DNA of 64,000 bases from Leucobacter luti. Its GTDB lineage: Bacteria > Actinomycetota > Actinomycetes > Actinomycetales > Microbacteriaceae. The DNA is taken from contig NZ_SHKI01000004.1 in NCBI RefSeq assembly GCF_004217175.1, positions 62,001 through 126,000 on the forward strand, given 5' to 3'. Each line of letters starts with the position of its first letter. The first letter of the stretch is position 1. The position numbers and the translations under genes are program-made. Positions 24,769 through 33,827 of this stretch are shown here, piece by piece. Under the pieces are notes generated by a model. It had not been told where the DNA came from. It saw only the letters and a list, made by a program, of their open reading frames with translations, and ran no database searches.

Positions 24769-26238
24769 ATGGCACCGAACAGCATTTCTCCAGCCTCGGA
24801 GGTCGAACTCGACCGCCTCGTGCTTGGCAAGCGGCTGCGTCACTTCCGCACGAACGCCGGCCTCACCCTTGAGCAGCTCGGCGAGCGCGTCGGCGTGGTC
24901 GCGAGCCAGCTCTCCCTCATCGAGAACGGCCGCCGCGAGCCAAAGCTCAGTCTGCTGCAGGCGCTCGGCCGCGAGCTCGCCGTCGATCCGGCGGCGTTTC
25001 TCACCGGGGAAGCGCCCGATCAGCGCAGCGCGCTCGAGATCGAGCTTGAGCGCGCACAGGCGGGCCCCGGCTATCAGCGCCTCGGTCTCCCCCACGTGCG
25101 CACGCCGCGCACGCTGGGCGACGACGCGCTCGAGTCGCTCGTAGGGCTGCACCGTGAGCTCGCGCGGCGCTCCCGCGCCGCCGCCGCGACCTCAGAGGAG
25201 GCGCGCCGCATGAACACCGCGATCCGGTTGAAGATGCGCGAGCAAGACAACTACATTCCCGACATCGAGCTGATCGCCTCCGACCTCATGCGCCGAATCG
25301 GCCACACCACGGGCGCCGTGACGCACCGGCAGGTGGCGATGCTCGCCGAGCTGCTCGGCTTCACCCTGATCTTCGTCGACGATCTCCCCTCGAACTCGCG
25401 CAGCATCACCGATCTTGAGAACGGCCGCATCTACCTCCCGCCGGCTTCGATCCCCGGCGGCCACGGTCTGCGCTCGCTCGCGCTGCAGGCGATGGCCCAC
25501 CGCGTGCTCGGGCACGCCGAACCGGCAAGTTATGCAGAATTTCTCGAACAGCGGCTCCAGATCAACTACTTCGCGGCGGCCTGCCTCATGCCCGAGGCCC
25601 GCGCGGTCGAGTTTTTGCAGCAGGCGAAGCGCAACCGCAACCTCGCGATCGAGGACTTCCGCGACGCGTTCGGCGTGACGCACGAGGCGGCCGCGCACCG
25701 CTTCACCAACCTCGCCACCACTCACCTCGACCTCCGCGTGCACCACTACCGCGCCGACGGGGCCGGCACGCTCGTGCGCGGCTACGAAAACAATAACCTC
25801 CCGTTCCCGAGCGACGACTCGGGCTCGATCGAGGGCGAGGTGCTGTGTCACAAGTGGGGTGGCCGCACCGCGTTCAACCGCACGAACCGCACGAGCGAGT
25901 TCTACCAGTACACGGACACCCCCAACGGGACGTTCTGGACAAGTGTGCAGACCGGAGACGCGGAGCTCGGCCCGTTCGCGATCGCGTGTGGCGTCGCGTT
26001 CGACGACGCGAAGTGGTTCCGGGGCCGGGACACCCACGAGCGCAAGACCTCGACCTGCCCGGACCCGGCCTGTTGCCGCACCCCCGAACCGGGTCTGCTC
26101 GCACGCTGGGAGGGGAAAGCTTGGCCGAGTGCGCGCATGCACGCGCACGTGCTCTCACCGCTTCCCGCCGGCACTTTCCCCGGCGTCGACGACACCGAGA
26201 TGTTCGCGTTCCTGAGCAAACACGCCCCCGAGAAGTAG
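24769..26238 (+). CDS. ramB: RamB-like short-chain fatty acyl regulator (XRE/ImmA-IrrE/ScfR family)
   Basis: The 489-aa regulator starts with an XRE helix-turn-helix (about residues 18-75, LRHFRTNAGLTLEQLGERVGVVASQLSLIENGRREP). A central IrrE/ImmA-like domain has HRVLGHAEPASY, which keeps one His pair but lacks a clean HEXXH. The C-terminal ScfR domain has a conserved cysteine cluster (TCPDPACCRTPEPG). Corynebacterium RamB controls acetate and gluconeogenic genes. Its position back to back with pckG fits the same role. Confidence 0.88.
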   Translation: MAPNSISPASEVELDRLVLGKRLRHFRTNAGLTLEQLGERVGVVASQLSLIENGRREPKLSLLQALGRELAVDPAAFLTGEAPDQRSALEIELERAQAGPGYQRLGLPHVRTPRTLGDDALESLVGLHRELARRSRAAAATSEEARRMNTAIRLKMREQDNYIPDIELIASDLMRRIGHTTGAVTHRQVAMLAELLGFTLIFVDDLPSNSRSITDLENGRIYLPPASIPGGHGLRSLALQAMAHRVLGHAEPASYAEFLEQRLQINYFAAACLMPEARAVEFLQQAKRNRNLAIEDFRDAFGVTHEAAAHRFTNLATTHLDLRVHHYRADGAGTLVRGYENNNLPFPSDDSGSIEGEVLCHKWGGRTAFNRTNRTSEFYQYTDTPNGTFWTSVQTGDAELGPFAIACGVAFDDAKWFRGRDTHERKTSTCPDPACCRTPEPGLLARWEGKAWPSARMHAHVLSPLPAGTFPGVDDTEMFAFLSKHAPEK

Positions 26239-26277
26239 CCCGCCGGCCAGCGAACCGGGTCTCCGGCGCCCGGCACA

Positions 26278-26322
26278 CAGCACAGCGCCCCAGGAGCCTG
26301 TGGCTCCCGGGGCGCTGTGCTG
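26278..26322. terminator. Bidirectional hairpin between ramB and ndh
   Basis: 20-nt arms 26278-26297 and 26303-26322 pair with one mismatch around a 5-nt loop, between two converging genes. Confidence 0.75.
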
Positions 26323-26331
26323 ATGCGAGTG

Positions 26332-27672
26332 CTACTCCGCTGCCGGCTTCGGCCGCGATGCGAACTCCTGGAAGATCGCGCGGGGCTCCTGCGTCGCCTC
26401 GATGTTGACGACGTCGCGGCCCAGGAAGAAGTGCCCCACCCAGCCGCCGAACACGCGCCACTTGCGCTCCCACGTGGGGATCGCGAGACCGTGGTAGAAG
26501 CGGTGCGCGAGCCACGCGAGGTAGCCGCGCATCGCGAACTTGCCCGACTGGAACACGCCGGTGTTCATGCCGAGGCCGGCGACGGCGCCCTGGTTCTTGT
26601 GGTTGTACTCGGCCACACCCTCGCTGCGCAGCGACGCGGCGATGTTCTTCGCGAGCAGGCGGCCCTGGCGCACGGCGTGCTGCGCGTTGGGCACGCAGAA
26701 ACCGCCGGGCCCGGGGGTCGCGGAAATGTCGGGAGTCTGCGACGTGTCGCCGGCGGTCCATGCGCCCTCGACCACTTCGCCGTCCTCGGTGGTGATCTGC
26801 AGCGTGGGGCTGCCGATCACGTGGCCGCGCGGGCCGATGGGAAGGTCGGTGCCGCGCAGGAACGGGCGCGGCATGACGCCGGCGGTCCACACGATGAGAT
26901 CCGACTCGTAGTTCTCGCCCGTGGAGAGCTCGATCTTGCCGTCGACCGCGGAGGAGAGCTGCGTGTCGAGGTGGATATCGATCCCGCGACGGGTCTGGTC
27001 CTTGACCACCCAGTCTGCGGTCTGCTGCGACACCTCGGGCATGATGCGGCCCATCGCCTCGACGAGGTGGAACTTCGTCTCGTCGAAGGTAATCTCGGGG
27101 TAGCGGCGCAGCAGGCTGGTCGCGAACGAGCGCAGCTCGGAGATCGACTCGATGCCGGCGAAGCCGCCGCCAACGACGGTGACAGTGAGGAGGCGCGCGC
27201 GCTCAGCCGAGTCCTTCGGCAGCGACGCGGCGCGCTCGAAGTTGCCGACGAGGCGGTCGCGGACGGCGACGGCTTCCTCAATCGTCTTCATGCCGATCGC
27301 GTTGTCGGCGATGCCGGCGATCGGGAACGTGCGCGACACCGAGCCGGTGGTGACAACGATCTGGTCGTACTCGAAGTCGAAGACCTCACCCTCGTTCGGG
27401 GTGATCGTGACCGTCTTCGTGGCGTGCGAGATTCCGGTCACCTTGCCCGCGATGTTCGCGGTGCGCTTGAGGTGACGGCGGCGCGCGACGACCGCGTGCC
27501 GCGGCTCGATCGAACCGGCCGCGACCTCGGGGAGGAACGGCAGGTACGCGAGGTACGGCAGCGGGTCAACAATGGTGACCTCGGCCTCACCGGCACGGAG
27601 CAGCTTCTCGAGCTTCCATGCGGTGTAGAAGCCGGCGTAGCCACCGCCAACGATCAGAATCTTCTTCGCCAC
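26332..27672 (-). CDS. ndh: Type II NADH:quinone oxidoreductase
   Basis: The 446-aa single-subunit flavoprotein passes electrons from NADH to the quinone pool without pumping protons. It has an N-terminal FAD-binding Rossmann motif (KILIVGGGYAGF), a second nucleotide-binding motif VVGGGFAGIES near residue 168, and the AGDTSQTPD FAD motif. The C-terminal region has an amphipathic/hydrophobic stretch (YLAWLAHRFYHGLAIPTW) for membrane attachment. The start is GTG at 27672 with AAGGAG 8 nt upstream. In many actinobacteria ppx follows DUF501; here ndh occupies that place. Confidence 0.93.
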   Translation of the reverse strand: MAKKILIVGGGYAGFYTAWKLEKLLRAGEAEVTIVDPLPYLAYLPFLPEVAAGSIEPRHAVVARRRHLKRTANIAGKVTGISHATKTVTITPNEGEVFDFEYDQIVVTTGSVSRTFPIAGIADNAIGMKTIEEAVAVRDRLVGNFERAASLPKDSAERARLLTVTVVGGGFAGIESISELRSFATSLLRRYPEITFDETKFHLVEAMGRIMPEVSQQTADWVVKDQTRRGIDIHLDTQLSSAVDGKIELSTGENYESDLIVWTAGVMPRPFLRGTDLPIGPRGHVIGSPTLQITTEDGEVVEGAWTAGDTSQTPDISATPGPGGFCVPNAQHAVRQGRLLAKNIAASLRSEGVAEYNHKNQGAVAGLGMNTGVFQSGKFAMRGYLAWLAHRFYHGLAIPTWERKWRVFGGWVGHFFLGRDVVNIEATQEPRAIFQEFASRPKPAAE

Positions 27673-27704
27673 GGGGCGGTCTCCTTGGTACTTTGTGCGG
27701 GTAC

Positions 27705-27721
27705 TGTCCACATTACGGACA
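27705..27721 (-). promoter_or_regulatory. Inverted repeat over the ndh promoter
   Basis: TGTCC-N7-GGACA surrounds a -10-like TAATGT (minus strand, 27710-27715), with a TTTGCC -35-like box 16 nt upstream. A repressor bound here would block ndh transcription. Confidence 0.4.
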
Positions 27722-27905
27722 CAGCGGATTGGGCAAACTCGTGCCCTGCATTCAGTGTAACGCGCAATCAGGTCCCACTCAGACACTTCGACGGAGAAAC
27801 GTCAGAATCTCGTTGATTCTTCGATTTTTCGCCTGAGAACCGCTCGGAGTCCCACAATTTGGACCCCGGATCCATATTCGCCGCCCGCGGCGACTGCCGG
27901 GGCCG

Positions 27906-28388
27906 CTAGGGGCGCCAGCCGCTGCGCTCGAGCGCGAGGTCGCCGATCGGGTTCACGCCGGGTCCCGCCGCGAGGGCGTGGCCGATGAGGGCGTGCAGGC
28001 ACTTCACACGAGTCGGCATGCCGCCGGCGCTCACGCCCGCGAGCTCCGGCACCTCGCCCACCTGATCGCGGTCGGCGATGTACTGCTCGTGAGCCGCGGC
28101 GTACTGCGCGCGCAGCTCCTCGCTCTCGGCGAGCATCTCGTTGAACTCGACCATCATCCCGACGGCCTCGAGCCGCGACGCCGCGGCAACGGCCTCGGGG
28201 TGGCAGAGGTAGTAGAAGGTGGGGAACGGGGAGCCGTCGGGAAGCCGCGGCGCGGTCGCGACGACCGTCGGGCTGCCGTCAGAGGTGCGCGCCGCGATCC
28301 CGATGACGCCGCGGGCCTCGCGCCCCAGCTGCTCGCTCACGGCGCGAATGTCAGCCTCGGTGGGCTCGGTGTATGGCGGGCGGCTCAT
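27906..28388 (-). CDS. DUF501 domain-containing protein
   Basis: The 160-aa protein matches the actinobacterial DUF501 family along its whole length: REARGVIGIAARTSDGSPTVVATAPRLPDGSPFPT near the start and SAGGMPTRVKCLHALIGHALAAGPGVNPIGD near the end. Conserved Cys and His residues suggest metal or nucleotide binding, but the function is unknown. Its start codon overlaps the ftsB stop (ATGA). Order eno-ftsB-DUF501 is conserved across actinobacteria. Confidence 0.92.
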   Translation of the reverse strand: MSRPPYTEPTEADIRAVSEQLGREARGVIGIAARTSDGSPTVVATAPRLPDGSPFPTFYYLCHPEAVAAASRLEAVGMMVEFNEMLAESEELRAQYAAAHEQYIADRDQVGEVPELAGVSAGGMPTRVKCLHALIGHALAAGPGVNPIGDLALERSGWRP

Positions 28389-28939
28389 TCTGTGGTCTCC
28401 TCGGTGCCCTCGGGGGCGGGGTCTGCTTCGGGTGTGGGATCCGCCGCGGCGGGGTCTGCCGCGGGGTCAGCATCGGTGGCGTCTGCTCCGGCGTCAGTCG
28501 CGGCGTCGGCGGCAGTGTCGGCCGCGATCGTGCCGGCGCTCAGGAACGACCCCGCGAGACCACGCGCCCAGTTGTCCTGGATGCGTGAGAGCTCGGCGCT
28601 CGTTTCCTCGTCGGACTCGACGGGCATCACGATATCGTCGATCACGTTGAGCTGCGTCTCGCCCGGAAGCACGTAGAACAGGCGGTCCCGTGCCTGCGAG
28701 CGCACGTAGACCGGGTCTTTCCACTTGGCCCGCTCGGCATCGATCTCCGAGACGGCCTCCTGGTGGATGCGCACGCTCTCGCGCAGCTCGGCAATCTCAC
28801 GCCGCTGCTGCACATACGTCGACAGGCTGGGGCTCACGATCACGGCACCGGCGAGCACCAGCACCACGACGAGCACGGTGAAGCCACTGAAGCGCAGACT
28901 CGAAGCCCAGGCCCCGAGGTCTCCCGCCCAGCGTTTCAC
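28385..28939 (-). CDS. ftsB: Septum formation initiator family protein (FtsB/DivIC)
   Basis: The 184-aa bitopic division protein has one membrane helix (about residues 19-41), then a coiled coil (YVQQRREIAELRESVRIHQEAVSEIDAERAKW) and the DPVYVRSQARDRLFYVLPGE motif typical of actinobacterial FtsB/DivIC, which bridges FtsL and FtsQ at the divisome. A ~65-residue Ala/Asp/Pro/Glu-rich tail is disordered. The start is GTG at 28939 with only a weak ribosome site. It begins 33 bp after eno. Confidence 0.88.
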   Translation of the reverse strand: MKRWAGDLGAWASSLRFSGFTVLVVVLVLAGAVIVSPSLSTYVQQRREIAELRESVRIHQEAVSEIDAERAKWKDPVYVRSQARDRLFYVLPGETQLNVIDDIVMPVESDEETSAELSRIQDNWARGLAGSFLSAGTIAADTAADAATDAGADATDADPAADPAAADPTPEADPAPEGTEETTE

Positions 28940-28972
28940 CGTGCCGTCTCGTTCGTCAGTGCCGCGCGGCGA

Positions 28973-30274
<1,302 letters not shown>

Positions 30275-30364
30275 TCAGTGCTGGGTAGTTGGGCGACGGT
30301 GTGCGGCGGGGTCGCCGACTCGAATAGTCTAGCGGCCACCGAATCGACGCCGACGCGCGCGCAC

Positions 30365-30799
30365 TCAGGCCTTGTCGGCGAGATACGACTCCGGCCCCTG
30401 CTCGGCCGCGGCCGGATCCATGTAGAGGAACTCGAGGATGTTGCCGTCCGGGTCCTCGACCGTGCGCGAGTACATGAAGCCGTAGTCCTGCGGCTCGCGC
30501 GGTTCGCGCCCACCGGCGGCGAGTCCGGCGCGAGCGATCACGTCGACGTCGTCTCGCGAGTCGCGCGAGAGCGCGATCAGCACCTGCGCCGACTGGGCAG
30601 GATCCGCGAGCGGCTTGTCGGTGAACTGTGCGAAGTGCTCGTGCGTGAGCACCATGAAGAACACCTGCTCATCCCAGACCACGCACGCGGCGTTCTCATC
30701 GGTGAACAGCGGGTTGATCTCGCAGCCGAGCGCGGTGTAAAACGCCTTCGAGCGATCGAGGTCGGTGGTGGTGATGTTGACGAAAATCTGAGTGCTCAC
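30365..30799 (-). CDS. VOC-superfamily (glyoxalase/bleomycin-resistance-like) protein
   Basis: The 144-aa protein has the paired beta-alpha-beta-beta-beta units of the VOC superfamily: IFVNITTTDLDRSKAFYTALGCEINPLFTDENAACVVW, then YGFMYSRTVEDPDGNILEFLYMDP with the closing metal-ligand Glu. This lineage is often annotated as glyoxalase-like. The GTG at 30799 is preferred because GGGAG lies 7 nt upstream; an ATG 5 codons earlier is the alternative. The substrate is unknown. Confidence 0.87.
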   Translation of the reverse strand: MSTQIFVNITTTDLDRSKAFYTALGCEINPLFTDENAACVVWDEQVFFMVLTHEHFAQFTDKPLADPAQSAQVLIALSRDSRDDVDVIARAGLAAGGREPREPQDYGFMYSRTVEDPDGNILEFLYMDPAAAEQGPESYLADKA

Positions 30800-30887
30800 G
30801 ACGGTACTCCCCATCCGGCCGCCGGGTGCGGCTCTGGGGATAGGTTCGCACCGCCCCGGCCGCCGGTCAAGGGGGTGCCGGCAAGAC

Positions 30888-32186
30888 TCAGCCGGCGAGC
30901 GGGCGCAGCTCGAGGTCGGCGGCCGATGCGGTCTCCGCGCGCACGTTCGCGATGCTCGTGAACCCGTCCGCAGCAACCCGCGCGAGCAGAGTCTTCATGT
31001 TCTTCTGCCGCTTCTCGAGGCGCACACGGTGGCCGCGCGCCACGAGCTCGCGCTTCAGCCCCACGAGGCGCGCGAAGTCGACGTCCGGGTCGAACACCAG
31101 CGCCACCGCGTCGGGCCCCGTGGTCTCCGGCAGCGTGAGCAGGTCCACGACCCGCTCGAAGCCGATCGAGAAGCCCACCGCGGGTACGTCCTGGCCGAGG
31201 AAGCGCCCCACCATACCGTCGTAGCGACCGCCACCACCCACAGAACTGCCGGATCCGGGGTGCGCGACCTCGAAGATCGTGCCGGTGTAGTAGCCCATGC
31301 CGCGCACGAGCGTCGGGTCGAAGCACACCGTCACCCCTGCGGGCAGCGAGCCGGCGAGCGCGGCGCCGAGCTCGGCGAGGTTCGCGATGCCCTCTTCTGC
31401 GGCGCCGGCGGGGAGGACCGCCGCGATCGCGTCGCGGGTCAGCTGGATGCCCGCGCCGGCGAGCGCGGGCTCGACGGCGGACAGCACCGCGCCAAGCCGG
31501 TCAGCGGCCGCGGCGTCGATCTCGCGCAGCTCGGCCACCACGCCGTCGGCACCGATCTTGTCGAGCTTGTCGATCGTGATGAGAGCGCGGTCGTGGGTCT
31601 CGGCGGCAAACCCGCAGTGGCCCAGCAGCCCGAACAGGATGCGGCGGTCGTTCACGCGGATCACGCAGCCGTCGAGGCCGAGTTCGGCGAGCGCCTGCGA
31701 GGTGGCGGTGACGAGCTCGATCTCAGCGAGAATTCCCGGCTCCCCGATCACGTCGATGTCCGCCTGCACGAACTGGCGGTACCGCCCCTTCTGCGGGCGC
31801 TCGGCGCGCCACACCGGGGCGATCTGGATCGAGCGGAACACGGGCGGCAGCTCCGCGCGGTGCGAGGCGTAGAAGCGGGTCAGCGGCACGGTGAGGTCGA
31901 AGCGCAGGCCCAGGTCTGCGAGCTGCTCGACGTCTCCGGCCTCGGCCGCTGCGGCGAGCGCCTCGGGCGTGATGCCCCGCTTGAGGATCGAGAACGAGAG
32001 CTTCTCGTTGTCGCCCCCGAGGCCCGAGTGGAGGCGCGCGTAGTCCTCGACCACCGGGGTCTCGATCTCGTCGAAGCCGTGCGCGCGGTAGACGCCCTTG
32101 ATGATGCCGAGCGCGTGCTCGCGGCGAGCCTTGTCGGCGGGCAGGAAATCGCGCATGCCGCGCGGCGGGTTCACGGGGTTGGCCAT
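30888..32186 (-). CDS. hisS: Histidine--tRNA ligase
   Basis: The 432-aa class II synthetase charges tRNA-His. Motif 2 region PVWRAERPQKGRYRQFVQADIDVIG, the histidine-specific RGMGYYTGTIFEV and motif 3 GFSIGFERVVDLL are clear; the C-terminal anticodon-binding domain ends in FTSIANVRAETASAADLELRPL. The ATG at 32186 is chosen because MANPVNPPRGMRDFLP is the usual beginning; an in-frame GTG six codons upstream is possible. Confidence 0.96.
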   Translation of the reverse strand: MANPVNPPRGMRDFLPADKARREHALGIIKGVYRAHGFDEIETPVVEDYARLHSGLGGDNEKLSFSILKRGITPEALAAAAEAGDVEQLADLGLRFDLTVPLTRFYASHRAELPPVFRSIQIAPVWRAERPQKGRYRQFVQADIDVIGEPGILAEIELVTATSQALAELGLDGCVIRVNDRRILFGLLGHCGFAAETHDRALITIDKLDKIGADGVVAELREIDAAAADRLGAVLSAVEPALAGAGIQLTRDAIAAVLPAGAAEEGIANLAELGAALAGSLPAGVTVCFDPTLVRGMGYYTGTIFEVAHPGSGSSVGGGGRYDGMVGRFLGQDVPAVGFSIGFERVVDLLTLPETTGPDAVALVFDPDVDFARLVGLKRELVARGHRVRLEKRQKNMKTLLARVAADGFTSIANVRAETASAADLELRPLAG

Positions 32187-32240
32187 AGTCGTCCATTCTT
32201 CCACCTCCGCGGCGCCGCACACACCTTGAGCCGCGATCGC

Positions 32241-32255
32241 AGCACAAGTTGTGCT
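32241..32255 (+). promoter_or_regulatory. 15-bp palindromic operator candidate
   Basis: AGCACAAGTTGTGCT is a perfect palindrome touching a -10-like TAGCCT (32255-32260) upstream of the membrane-protein/GntR operon. Autoregulating small GntR proteins commonly bind such promoter palindromes, so this is a natural candidate for the regulator encoded two genes on. Confidence 0.6.
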
Positions 32256-32289
32256 AGCCTCGCATCACAAGAATGACGAGAGGATCCCC

Positions 32290-33327
32290 GTGGACGCACT
32301 GAACTGGCTCCGCACGCTGCTGTGGCAGGCGAAAGAAATCTTCCCAATCGAGGTCGCCCTCACCCTGGGACTTGCCTTCTTCGCCCTGTCCTGGGTCGTG
32401 CCGCGGCGCCTAGTCTCGCTGCCGAGTCGCGAGCGGCGCGCGAGCGCCCTCACGTGGCTCGGCATCTGCGGCTCACTCGCCCTCCTCGCCGTCGCGACGG
32501 GAACGAGCTGGCTGGGCTACCGCGCGGGCGTGGTCGACGCGAGCGGGTTCGACGGCTGGTGGCGCCGCCCCGCCCCGCTCCTCGCCGCGGCGCTCGTGGT
32601 CGCGCTCGGCGCCGCGGTGCTCTCCCGCGAGCCGCGCCCGGCGCCGGGAGAGCGCGCGCTCGCGCCGCGCCGCCACTGGTGGGCGTTTACGCCGCGCGCG
32701 CCGCTGTGGACCGCAATCGGGGCGGCTGGCGTCCTCGCGCTCACCGCGGGCTGGCACACGCTCATCGGGGTGAGTGCCCCCGCGGGCGCCAACCGGTTTG
32801 GGATCGTGCCCGAGGCGACCGACCTCCCCGTGTACTTCACCGTGCTCGGCGGCTCCGGGTACGCGGCCGGCGCCGGGTGGCCCAACCACCTCGTCACGCT
32901 CCTCGCGATCGGGGCCGCCGCAGCCGCGCTCTGCACCGCGCTCGCCGCCGACGCCAACCGGCCGGCGTCCGCCCGCGTATCCGCGGCGGACACCCGCGCG
33001 GAGCGCACCGCCACCGCGCGCATGATGGTGCTGCTCGTGCTCGGCGGGCTGCTGCTCACGCTCGGCGCGGTCTGTGCGTTCATCGGCTTCGCGGGCGATC
33101 GCAGCATCGGCATCGACCTGATCATGGCACCCGCGGACCCGGACGCGCTCCCGGTCTTCGGCGGGAGCGATTATCAGGCCTTCGCTCCGCTGATGCACCG
33201 CGGCGGCTACGTCATTCAGGGGCTCGGCGCCGCGCTGCTGCTCCGCCTCGCCGTGGACACCGTGCGCGCCGCGGTGCGCTGGAACCGCGCGGCTGCGGAG
33301 CAGCCCGCGGTCAGCGTGGCACCATGA
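32290..33327 (+). CDS. Multi-pass membrane protein of unknown function
   Basis: The 345-aa protein has about eight hydrophobic helices and a short basic loop after the second (RRLVSLPSRERR). The region APAGANRFGIVPEATDLPVYFTVLGGSG is likely extracytoplasmic. No domain is recognised. GTG at 32290 has GAGAGG upstream. Its stop codon overlaps the start of a small GntR regulator (ATGA), so the two are translationally coupled, a layout common for YtrA-type regulators and the membrane system they control. Confidence 0.78.
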   Translation: MDALNWLRTLLWQAKEIFPIEVALTLGLAFFALSWVVPRRLVSLPSRERRASALTWLGICGSLALLAVATGTSWLGYRAGVVDASGFDGWWRRPAPLLAAALVVALGAAVLSREPRPAPGERALAPRRHWWAFTPRAPLWTAIGAAGVLALTAGWHTLIGVSAPAGANRFGIVPEATDLPVYFTVLGGSGYAAGAGWPNHLVTLLAIGAAAAALCTALAADANRPASARVSAADTRAERTATARMMVLLVLGGLLLTLGAVCAFIGFAGDRSIGIDLIMAPADPDALPVFGGSDYQAFAPLMHRGGYVIQGLGAALLLRLAVDTVRAAVRWNRAAAEQPAVSVAP

Positions 33328-33689
33328 ACGCTATGACCCCCGACTCGGCGCTCCCCCGCACCGCGGACGAGATCGCCGAGCTGTACCGCGGTGCGATCCG
33401 AGCCGGCCAGCTCGGCGACGGCGAGCGCCTCCCCACGGTGCGCCAGACGGCGCGCGACTTCGGGATCGCACAGGCGACCGCGGCGAAGGCGTACCGGGCA
33501 CTGGAGCAGGAGGGTCTGGTGGTCACCCGCACCGCGGCCGGCACCCGGGTTGCCCCCGGTTCCTCGCGCGCACCGCAAGCTGTCGTCGAGCGCGCCCGGG
33601 CGCTCGCTGCCGAGGCGCAGGCTGCGGGAGTCAGCGTTGACGACGCGGTCGCCGTGGTGCGCGCCCTCTGGGGTGGGGCGACCGACTAG
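33324..33689 (+). CDS. GntR-family transcriptional regulator, YtrA-like
   Basis: The 121-aa protein is a short GntR regulator: winged helix (about residues 10-78, IAELYRGAIRAGQLGDGERLPTVRQTARDFGIAQATAAKAYRALEQEGLVVTRTAAGTRV) plus a ~40-residue helical tail, with no FCD or UTRA ligand domain. This length is typical of the YtrA subfamily, which usually represses a cotranscribed transporter or membrane gene. The palindrome at 32241-32255 is its probable operator. Confidence 0.88.
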   Translation: MNAMTPDSALPRTADEIAELYRGAIRAGQLGDGERLPTVRQTARDFGIAQATAAKAYRALEQEGLVVTRTAAGTRVAPGSSRAPQAVVERARALAAEAQAAGVSVDDAVAVVRALWGGATD

Positions 33690-33732
33690 GCAGCACTGCT
33701 CCGGGCCGCACCGCCGAGCGCCCACGCACCGC

Positions 33733-33776
33733 CGCGGGCCGGGTGCGCCCCCGGTGGGAGGCGCACCCGGCCCGCG
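33733..33776. terminator. Hairpin between GntR and actP
   Basis: A perfect 17-bp stem (33733-33749 with 33760-33776) and 10-nt loop lies between converging genes. Confidence 0.75.
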
Positions 33777-33827
33777 CCGATGCCGTGCGAGACGGGGGTC
33801 CTGATCGCGGATCCGGACCCCCGAACC

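Noticed and set aside
32187..32289. Alternative upstream starts for hisS
   Set aside because: Extra N-terminal residues are not typical of HisRS and the in-frame GTG lacks a clear ribosome site.
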